A DNA stretch of 64,000 bases from Kryptolebias marmoratus (lineage: Eukaryota > Chordata > Actinopteri > Cyprinodontiformes > Rivulidae). The stretch lies in NCBI RefSeq assembly GCF_001649575.2, contig NC_051432.1, positions 25,506,583-25,570,582 on the forward strand, given 5' to 3'. How positions within the stretch are numbered: position 1 is the stretch's first letter; every line of letters starts with the position of its first letter. Made by a program: the position numbers and the translations under genes. The notes below the pieces were generated by a model. The model made no database searches. It was not told the DNA's origin and saw only the letters and a list, made by a program, of their open reading frames with translations. Positions 25,901 to 35,478 of the stretch are shown in pieces.

Positions 25901-26317
25901 CATAGAAAATGTGAGGGACTGCAGCCAGGAGTAGGCCACGATCAGAAAAGCGTCCCTGTAGCGCATCTTGCTGGAATACCTGAGAGGAAACATGACGGCG
26001 ATCCACCTGTCCACGCTCAGCGCGGCCATGCTCAGCATGGCGTTGGAGGTGATGAAAGTCTCACAGAAACTCACGGCGCGGCACAGCAGCTCCCCAAAGG
26101 GCTGTGCGCCCCTGGCTACTCCGAGAAAAGTGGCGGGCATGTTGATGAGGGCGAGGAGGATGTTGGAGAAGGACAGGTTCAGGACGAAGATTCCGGGCAC
26201 GTGGGATCTCAACTCTGCGCTCTGAGTGAAGCATAGCAGTACCGACAAGTTTGTCAGAAACGAGACGACAGCTGAGACCACGATGGACACCTCCAGCAGG
26301 AAGTCCGGGATGCTCAT
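22920..26317 (-). CDS. gpr78: Orphan GPCR of the GPR26/GPR78 pair, most likely GPR78; 3 coding exons, 343 aa
   Basis: Class A seven-transmembrane orphan receptor at the plasma membrane; the family is known for constitutive Gs-type activity and brain expression. Exons: 26317-25644, 24476-24363, 23163-22920, all in frame. The ATG at 26317 (MSIPDFLLEV) starts just before TM1; an in-frame ATG at 26434 would add 39 residues rich in S, G and R and is less likely. Visible landmarks are Cys79 and Cys156 for the extracellular disulfide, DRW at 103-105 in place of DRY, HCKRIDVITVQALLLLVDIHPS before exon 2, a basic third loop (QQKKRRQRAAKK), TM6 with FSPYVITR, and TM7 with DPFVY in place of NPxxY. By sequence it resembles both GPR26 and GPR78. 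I choose GPR78 because HTRA3 lies upstream and CPZ downstream on the same strand, as at human 4p16.1. GPR26 remains the alternative. Confidence 0.9.
23164..24362 (-). other. GPR78 intron 2
   Basis: AT-rich, with short A/T runs. No repeat family or gene recognised. Confidence 0.7.
24477..25643 (-). other. GPR78 intron 1
   Basis: Contains the GTTT/GTTA tetranucleotide tract at 25056-25125. Nothing else recognised. Confidence 0.75.
25056..25125. repeat. Alternating (GTTT)n / (GTTA)n tract
   Basis: Blocks of GTTT and GTTA units alternate several times, giving a two-level repeat of about 70 bases inside GPR78 intron 1. Confidence 0.9.
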
Positions 26318-26760
26318 GTCTCCGGGCTGTGTGTCAGCGGCACCGGTGGGGAGGATGCTGTGGAGGCTGTGGAGGCTTCTCCGTGCTCTCTGGTTCTGCC
26401 CGCCACCAGCTGAGACTGAAGGCTCATGCCACATGCCAAACACGCGCGCGCGCCGGTGAGCACGCAGGGACGCACGGAGAGCTGTCCAGTGCTGAAATGT
26501 CCTAAGATGGCTTTCCTGTCAATTAAAGTCCGAACCTCACAGGAAATTGAACAGATTTAGTCACCGAGCTGCCCCTAATCATGTTTTAAATCCCCACCAA
26601 CTGCAACCGTTTAACTCGAAGTGAAAACCTGTGTGAAGCAGAACACCAAGTCATCTTCTTGTGTGTTTATTCCCGCTCATGCGCACTGTCCTGCGCCTCC
26701 TCCAACTCTGGAAATACCGTGCGCCTCGCACGTGCAGCCGGCGGATGCCTCGTGTGACGC
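26318..26760 (-). promoter_or_regulatory. CpG-rich region upstream of GPR78
   Basis: CG-rich DNA with a (CG)n tract near 26441-26452, a palindromic E-box CACGTG at 26729-26734, an NRF-1-like half site TCATGCGCAC near 26679, and an imperfect REST/RE1-like element at 26481-26496. This is probably the GPR78 promoter and 5' UTR. No TATA box is obvious. Confidence 0.45.
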
Positions 26761-27010
26761 TTGAACAATGTTTGCAGAAGCAAGAGCTAATACGGGAGAC
26801 GGGGATGTCATGGTGTTTGCACACAACTTCCATTTTTATCTGAAAAGATGACTTGTGCAAAGGCGGCAATTGTGACGGTTCAAAGGAATCATAATAATAA
26901 CAATTACAAATAATAATAATTATAATCTGTGACACTTGTAGTTAAGTTTGGCAAACATCAAAGGCTAAAATGCTTGTTTAAATCACTATGAGAACATTGA
27001 GCTTCAAGTA

Positions 27011-27011
<1 letters not shown>

Positions 27012-27041
<30 letters not shown>
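27012..27041. repeat. (CA)n microsatellite
   Basis: About 15 uninterrupted CA units. Confidence 0.95.
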
Positions 27042-27046
<5 letters not shown>

Positions 27047-27384
27047 ACTGTGTGGGGACACACAGCATCTCCATGGCAACACCAAATCTCTGGTGGTTTC
27101 ATCTTGTTTTGGACTTCATCTTAGTACTAATTAAATACATTTTTCACAAAATCAGAAACTGTGTTTTAGATTCTATAGGAGGAAAGTGAAGTTCACAGTT
27201 AATATTCGATGGTCAGACTTAACATATTTCTTCCAGAGTATCTAGCATATTTATATCATTATGGACTTTAATATCTGATAATGACACAAAAGCATAATTT
27301 ATTTAACAAGCTGAGGAACTTAAAGTAATCCATTCAGTCTCCTCAGGCAGTACATTTTTACTTCTGCAAGAAAAAAATCTGATT

Positions 27385-27905
27385 TTTAAGATTCCCATTG
27401 CAAACAATGAAATCAAACATAAAAAAGGTATCCTGATTTATATTAAATGGTGCTGTTTGAAAGATTTTATTCAGGTACTTTTCCAGACATATTGATATGA
27501 AATTCTGAAATGTGGGTCGCGCTCAACATAAACAAAGCACTCAGATTAATCTGCCAAAAACCATGACTGACCTACATTAGCCCGAGCCTAGTCTGGAAAC
27601 AAATATGGCAGAATCAGACAAGCACAGAATCTCGGAGAAGGTGTTTAGGTGGAAATCTAAGCAGGAATCTGCTGCTAAAAACAAAAGAAAAGAGAAAGAA
27701 CAAGTAAGACAACCGTTAAGAATAAATGCTGGGGATCAATCAGGACAGTGGAGCACCATAAAGACCAAGAAGTTTACAGTTTGACCTGTCACTTTAGCTG
27801 TTTCCTCATATAAACAAACATGTGTGGTATTTGGTCACAAATGTCTAAAACGTTGTAATTTAAGGACACATTTACCATCAGTATGAGGGAGATATTGTGC
27901 TAATT
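27385..27905 (+). repeat. Dispersed repeat with conserved 33-codon mini-exon, copy B
   Basis: Second copy, intact: ATG at 27605, 33 open codons (MAESDKHRISEK, then FRWKSKQESAAK and a KRKEKEQ end), and GTAAGA at 27704. AATAAA follows about 15 bases later. It lies in the GPR78-HTRA3 gap, opposite in strand to the genes. Confidence 0.8.
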
Positions 27906-30371
27906 AGGTTTATGATTGTTTTTGTTCTGTAAATTGACACGTCGTGACCTACAGGGTTGTTTTTCAGTCAATTTGACTGAATTCTTTATATTTATTTTGT
28001 TTCATAGGTTCCATCTCTGCAAGCAGGGTGGTTCTGGTCAGAAACCTCGCATGTAAACACCATATGTTGACTGCCGGCATGATAGTAAACTGTATTTTTT
28101 TATTTTCATGGCTTCCCACATGTTGTTTATCCCTGCTGTCTCTAATCACTCAATCATTACGAGTTCCCTCAAAGATCACATTCACAGCCTATTACCCCCA
28201 ATTAATTACCACCATTTTATTCCCTTTTTATCATCCTGTTATCCTCGGTGGAGCTGTTGTCACTGAGCGTGTTAATTTAATGACTGTGCTGTTGTGGAGG
28301 GAAACCCTTCTTGTTGCTAAAAAGAAGAGAGTTAGAGGGGATAGAAGAGGAAAGAAGAGAAGACGTAATCGCCTCCCATCCAGAAGGATGAGGTGATCCC
28401 AGAAATCACATGTTTCCAGGTTCTCCAAGCAGGAGAGACAGTTATGCAAGCAGCAGAACGAACCTGTGATGGCAGGGGCAGGAACACTTAAGAAGTCTTG
28501 TTCTCTCTCCTCTGAGCCACTGCCTCTGCTGGATGAATACTGTATAAATGAGTGTCGTTACATAACAGCAGCTCTCATAGTCTGCAGCATAATGTAGCTC
28601 TCTGTCATAATTTTTCTTACTTTTCTATCCTAACTTTAGTCTCTATGTGTTAAATCTGCTTTTACACCACCTAATGCAAGTTCCTTGAAGGTGGATTGTA
28701 TCTATTTTAAACCAGAATCTATCCCAGCAGCTTGCACCCAGCTCTTCATTTAAAGCTACTAGTGACTAAAAGATGAGAAAGGACCCTTTTTGGCAGCTGT
28801 GACCCTGATCTGTCCACTCCATTAAGTTCAGTTCTCAATAACCTCGGAGTGGGGCATTTTGTGGAGGTGTTGGTAGCATGCCCCCGCATTAAAACAACTG
28901 TCCTGTGATGGTCATGAGAAGGGATGGATTTATGTGCTGCGAGGAAAACACGGAGTGGAATCAAATGTCATGGTTGTGTTTCTGGAGCCTGGAGGAGTCT
29001 GGGTGTGAGAGGTCCTGGTGCTTTGAGCAACGACGCAAACGCTTTGGACAGAAATGCTAACTCACACAGACAGAAACACACATGGGCTCCAGCTCCTCCA
29101 TGTTCTCTGTCACTGTCCCTTTCCCACCCTGCCTCAGCTGTTTATTTCACTCTGAGTCACAGGCGAACAGTATGGGAGCCTGATGGAGGAGTAAAACATC
29201 CTACAGGAGAGAAAACACTTCTGAACGAGCTTATGATCTCAACTCTGTGACAGTTGTTTTAGTTGTAGGAGGAATTACTCAAGTTTAAACATATTTTACA
29301 TGACATTAAAGTGAAGAAGTTTTTTTTATTCCTTTGATTTGTAACAACAAATAACATCACTAACACTAGCTTATGATGCTCAGATTTGCATATCGTTTGA
29401 AATCTGAAATTTTTACTTAGTTGCATTGAATGATTCGGTCATTTAGCTGTTTTTATGTAAGAAGAAAGCAGTTTGAGACATTCAGGTGCTCTTTGGCGAA
29501 CTGTCAACAGGCTGTTTTTGTTGTTGTTTCATGAGGAACAGCTTCAATATGTCTGTTACTGAATACTTTGTAGATTCCTTTGTAAAATCTTCCTATTTCA
29601 TCACAGGAAGTCCAATTCATAGTGATTATGATTACTAGCTTATTTATCTAACCAAGACACTTAGTCTCTTACTACTGATTTGCTGTTCAAGCCAGAACTA
29701 AGAAAACTGGTGCTAAAATTCTTTTATATTAGACTTTTATATGGTTTTGGGAACTATAAATTCTGGCAGAGTTTTGTTTTCTTGAGTTCTGTCTTGTCTT
29801 ACAGGTCTACAGACGCTCACACTATGTGATAGTAGTTTTTTTATTCTAACAGGCTTTAATATTCAGTAAAATCAGTTAAGAAGAGACAAACTTTTGTGAA
29901 ATCACAAAATCATCAAAACTACCATGAACCACAGCTATAAAACAAAACTTTAGGCAGTCTGGACTCAAAAATATGTGGAAATGTTGGTAATAAAGTATAT
30001 TCAAGCTGGGTTCAGAACATGGAGAATCAGTCACTTAGATAATTATTCAGCAGATAAACTAAAGGTCAAGCCAGAAACACGAGGAGAATCTTAACAGGTA
30101 GGACAAACTTCAAAAACTACCTGCCACTGAAAATGAGGACGAACTGTCCTGAAAGGAAAGCAGCTCACTGAATATTTATACAAACAGAGGGAAGGAGATA
30201 ATTAGACAGAAGTGAAGCTGAGTAGCAAAACTAAAGGCAGCTGGAAAAGAAAAGGGAGGAAAGAAACACTAACAGAAAAACCAAAAAGCAGAAACTTTGT
30301 ACCTGACTAATGCTGTCATAATAAAAGGACCTCAAACTTATAAAAACACGATATTTCAGAATGTTTTATAT

Positions 30372-30478
30372 CATCCATCCATCCATCCATCCATCCATCC
30401 ATCCATCCATCCATCCATCCATCCATCCATCCATCCATCCATCCATCCATCCATCTATCCATCCATCCATCCATCCAG
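30372..30478. repeat. (ATCC)n satellite, about 105 bp
   Basis: About 26 ATCC units with a single T substitution (ctatcc) near the end. It translates as a His-Pro-Ser-Ile repeat on plus and Trp-Met-Asp-Gly on minus, which explains the long open frames here; these are not genes. Confidence 0.97.
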
Positions 30479-33459
30479 TAAAACTGCTGCTTTTCCAGAG
30501 TTTCCGAATCTTAAAGAAAGAAAACAACTTCTTGTCATTTCTAATTTGACATATTGGGGAAAACTGATGTAGACGCAATAGGAACTTAATCCATTTTAAG
30601 ATGACTCCAGTACATTACAATTGTGAATGGAATCTTATTAAATGGTTTTGTGTGTTTCAGCTGTCATTGACAAGGCCATTTTGTTTTGTTTAAAAACTCA
30701 CTGCTTCTGTGGATTCTGTTTATTAGTATAAAAATCATTTAGTTTGTAGATCTTTACAGACAGAGTATGCTGCTGTCATCCACTGAGGCACCAACCAACC
30801 GCTAAACTTTCATCTTTTAAAATCCATATTCTGTCTCCTAAGCATTCTAAGTTCCTGTAAAACATTACGTTTGTTGTTAACTGGACTTGCAGTTTGATTT
30901 CCATTATCCTCGCAGTCCGTTGGGGAGTTTGCTGTTGATAGTGTTTATTGTGTTTGACAATTTGCTTTGATTCCAAGACCAGAAGGAAACATATGGTTCT
31001 CTTCTTCCCAATTATCCAAGATTACAGTTCCTGTGTTATTTGGCAGACTAGTTGTTTATTTTCATCTGGAATGTGTCTTCCAGATGTTTCTTTTTGTTGA
31101 GACCTAGGAAGCCTCGTCAATGCTGTGATTTGTTCATTTTTAGTTAAGGGTGAGAGGGTGGTAATTTTATTAATAAATTCAGTGACTTTTTAAAAAGGCC
31201 TATTTACCTCCTGCTAATGACCCATGTCACTACTGCTGTCAAAGAAATACAAAAGCAAAATTTATTAGGGGAACCAAACAATGCTTCGTTATCGAAGACA
31301 TCAGGAACTTTTTCCAGCTACCGTAGAGAAGTTGTTTTCATTGTATGCATTCAAACCTTGCCCTCGAGTTTGGTCACAGCAGCAGTTATCCTCATTAGGA
31401 GATTTAGTCAACTTTATAGCTGCAAAATGAGGCAATTACCCTGTTTCTTCATGCACCAAGAAACCCACATAACAACACACCCACGTGAATTCATCAGCAC
31501 ATTCGCTGACAGTCATATTGCGTATGTGAGCATACACTCCACCCACGCAGAAGTCACAACATGAGAAAATAAGGCTGTATTATTCAAAATCCAGAGACAT
31601 GCTTGTGTAAGAAAAAGGAGGAGATAAGGGGAAACGACAGTAGACTGGATTTATAAAAAAAAAAAGACAAAAAGAGGGAGTAGAATGCATGAGTCAGCTG
31701 TCTCCCAGAAGGAGGAGGTTGAAAGACAGAGGATGGGCTCGCAGGATTTAGTTATCTCTTCAGCTCTGACTAAATTATTTCTGGCCTTTCTTAACTCTGT
31801 GAATTTATTTGTGTGTGTGCATTACTCATTTAGTAGGAAGTGAAAATTGTTTTCACATTCATATTATGCAAACTCGCCTCTATATGGGAGTTAAAAACCA
31901 CAACTCCACTTTATTTAAATCACTGCTTCTTCGAATGAAGGCCTGAGGAGGGTTACTTCACTTAGTTGTGCCTTAAACATGGTGACTCCCACCTAACATT
32001 ATCTTTCCTGCTTACCTCAGATTTCAGCAAACAAATTATTCAGATTTAGAAAGAAAGTGTTAGGTTGTGATGAGTAATCAATCATTTATTGGCTTACAGG
32101 ATGCTGGGGTTTGGTGTTTTTACAAAGAAGTGTTGCATAACAATCCTGGAAATAAAACTAGGTCCATGTTCCCTTGAGGACTTTTTTCCCTTTAAATTTG
32201 AAAAAGCTGCCAACTGGGGTCAGTAAAAACAAGAACTTGAATCTACATTTGTAATAATAGCAAACAGATGCCTTTTTATGCACATATTATTATTTTGAGT
32301 TGTATTTTGGCATCTAATAAGTGTTAGCCTTACAGTAAACCTTTTGACAATGGTCTATTCACCAAACCCTGACAGAAATATCCAATAACAGTTTTTGAAC
32401 AGATGATTTTTAAAGTTTTTTTGGAGGGAAAAAACCAGTTGTCTTACAAAATGACTGAGCAACAAGGCTGGCGTAAATCAAATCAGTAAAAATCTGGTCT
32501 AAAAAATCACCATAAATCTTCATCATGTTGACAGAAATTTTGGAATAAACAATTCTGCATGTGGATCATTTTCAATCAATCTAATTAGTCTGAGTTTTGA
32601 CGTATCTGTAATTTAAAACAGATCACACTTTGAGAGGAATTTATTCATTTGTTTATGCCAGACTACTATGAAAACTATGTAGCCTCAAGAAAACAAGATA
32701 TTCTGACATGCCCTTCAGTAGCTGTCATAAGAGCATACATATGTCCAATTTAAAAAAAGAATAAAAGATCAACTCAGTAATTACATTTTTAGTTCCATCA
32801 CCACACATGGATGTACGCAGCTGTTGCTCAGTTGTGGATTTAACCGTAATTCATTTTAAGCTAAGGTTGTGTATGTGTTAAAAGGTTAAAGGACATCCTG
32901 ATTATTAAAAAAAAGACTCTGGTTTATGATTCTTCCTCTAGTTTTACATTAAGTTACCCTCAGTAGCTCTGATCGGCACAGCATTGAGTCACTGAGTGAG
33001 AGTAAAATTACAGACAGATGGAAGAAGTTAAGACCTTTGCTACCGTTTCTCCTTCATTCAACTTTTTTTCCTCCTTTTGTTCAAACTGTTTAAAGCATTG
33101 AAGTTATAACACATGTCCAGACTGTAGTTTTTTAATGACCCTATGGTCTTGGTGGAGGTGCCTCTAGTTTTAATTAGTTTTTCTTTCCATAGAAACCACA
33201 TCTGGATCAATCCGTCTGTCTCTCTCTGTCTCCTTCTTCTCCTCTCAAACCCCAGCCAGTGAAGGGACATAGCAGCTCATCCTGAGCCTGGTTCTGGTTC
33301 TGCTGGAGGTTTCTTCCTGTTAAAAAAAAGAGTCATTCCTTCCCACTGTCGCCAACATGCTGCTCAGAATGGAAGACTGCAACAAAGTGAGGATTCAACT
33401 CAATCTGATGGCTTCCTTAGATAGATACCTTTTACTAAATGACTTTTGTTGTCAAGTCA

Positions 33460-33900
33460 AGTCAAATTTATTTATATAGCACTTTTCAACAACAGAGCAG
33501 TACAAAGTGCTGTACAACATGCAAACATAAAAATACAGTCATAAAACACACACAACGATATCAAAAATATAGAGCTAAGCATGTCTAAAACATGAGACAC
33601 TAAATAAGACTAAGTCGTACTAAAGATAAACCAAATGTAAATTGAGGAGAACCAAACTACAATATAACATAAACTAAACTAGAGTTTAAAAACCTCAGCC
33701 AAACAGAAGCCATGAAAACACACACCCAATTTAAAGTTACATAAAAATACAGAGTAAAACTTATCTAAAACAAGTTATAATAAAAATAAAATAAAAATAA
33801 AAATAAGCTGAGGAAAACCAAACTAGGATATAATGAAAGTGAACATAAACTAGACTAGGATTTAAAAAAATCTCAGTTAATGAGACGTGATATGTGATGT
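33460..33900 (+). repeat. LINE-tail-like teleost repeat with an internal tandem duplication
   Basis: Begins 'caaatttatttatatagcac' followed by 'acaaagtgctgtacaa', the common fish LINE/SINE 3' block. Related copies are at 59398-60110 and 63205-63790. Within it, 33525-33690 and 33733-33870 resemble each other (shared 'ataaaaatacag', 'aaaccaaact', 'aacataaacta'). Confidence 0.65.
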
Positions 33901-35478
33901 GAATTGGTGCTATATATATTTAAATTGAACTGAAAGTTCCTCTAACTTCAGAGCTTTTAGCAACATTTGTTTTATTATTTTATACTGTCACTTAATGAGT
34001 GTTCACAGAAATATTACCAGCTCAAAAGTTGTTTTTTTAAAAGAAAATGCCTTGATGACAGGTTAATTTGAGTTATGCATGAAAAGCATGTGTTCCGTGT
34101 TTGTTTTTAAAGCATCAGAAAGACGATGCTGATCCACATCCATTAACTGAAGGCACTCCAAATGTCATCAGGTTGGGAGGTCACAATGACTCACAGTTTG
34201 ACATTATACCAGGCATTATGATTGCTGCCGCCTATAAATACCCGTTAGTCTTCATCTTTTACTCACAAAGCATCATGAATGTCATCTGCAGTCTTCTGAG
34301 AATCACTGGAGTTCTGGGTTCCTGCTTCTCTCTGGCTGCCCTTCCTGCAGGTCGAAGGTTTTAGGACCTGAAACCTGAACCCAAACACTGAGAAATAACA
34401 GGTGGGGAACAAGACTGAATGACGTGTGGAACTAATCAACAAAGAAGTAGAGGAAAAAGTGGAGGTGATACAGGAAATTGACGTGAAAAGCAGAAAGACA
34501 TGAAACCCAGATGAGAAATAACTCTTGAGCACATCTGTCAGCAAGTTTCTGTAAAGTTCCTGATGTCTGAATTTATCTGCAACATTAAATACAGTCTGTT
34601 TAACTTTTTAGATTAAAAAAATGTGTTTCTTTACCACTCCAAACTTAACTTGTCAGCTTCCTTTTCTTCAACAAAAACCATCTTGTCAAAAATTAGATGA
34701 GCCTGTTTCTGAAAGTAAACATTTCATGTTGAGTAAAAATGTCAGCAACTTTAAAATTGCCACGTCAGGAGCTAATTTTATGTTCCCAATGCGCCCTCTA
34801 GTGGCCTTCATGTGAGGAGACATACTGACAAATATGGCCATTGATTTCATGCAGATTGACAAGAGAATTTACAGAGAATTTGTTTAGGTCAGCTTCAACT
34901 GTGTTAATCATTAATTTTGTTTGAGTTTAATTAACCTGCAGGAACAATAACAAACAAAGACAAACAAGCTTGAAACATTTTCAGGATCCATAACTTCCAA
35001 GTTTTCTACTCTGAGGTTTTCATTACCAAAAGAGGAGAGGATAAAAGTGACTCCTGCAGAAACACAGCCCTGGTTTGTTTAAATTACAAGAACATCTTTC
35101 CAAGCCAGAGAGGAAGGAGGAGGGATAAGAAGACATAAACAGAAGAGACGAGCTCACTGCGGCTGTCCTGCAGACCAGACAGATAAATAAACACGATAGT
35201 ACAGATGTTTCTTTAAAAACTTCTTTCTGCAGCACCTTCAGTATAAACTACAGCAGATTCCATTCAGCAGCATACTGTATTTGTCCAAGTACAAATGAAA
35301 TAACAGAACTCAACACCTTTGCAGATAACAACTAAAATAAAATATACATTATTGCACGAGCAGAAGTTGAAACGGATTTCTGTTTTCTCGTTTTAATTGC
35401 TGAAATTTTCCACATGAGTTCATATTTTGATCATCTACATCTCCTTACAGCAGAAAATAACGACCCCTGTCCCATTCT

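Larger units (their letters stand above)
26444..35478. other. GPR78-HTRA3 intergenic region
   Basis: About 9 kb without a convincing gene. Holds a (CA)n tract (27012-27041), repeat copy B (27385-27905), an unusual hydrophobic ORF (28064-28396), a long ATCC satellite (30372-30478) and a duplicated L2-like repeat (33460-33900). No exon of ACOX3 or TRMT44, which lie here in human, could be recognised. Confidence 0.65.

Noticed and set aside
25781..26236. Plus-strand open frame over GPR78 exon 1
   Set aside because: Antisense shadow; the minus strand encodes TM1-TM5 of the receptor.
30297..30578. Open frames encoding His-Pro-Ser-Ile and Trp-Met-Asp-Gly repeats
   Set aside because: Pure translation of the ATCC satellite.
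26444..35478. ACOX3, TRMT44 or HMX1 exons
   Set aside because: Looked for because of human synteny; no recognisable coding segment was found here or in 1-15035.
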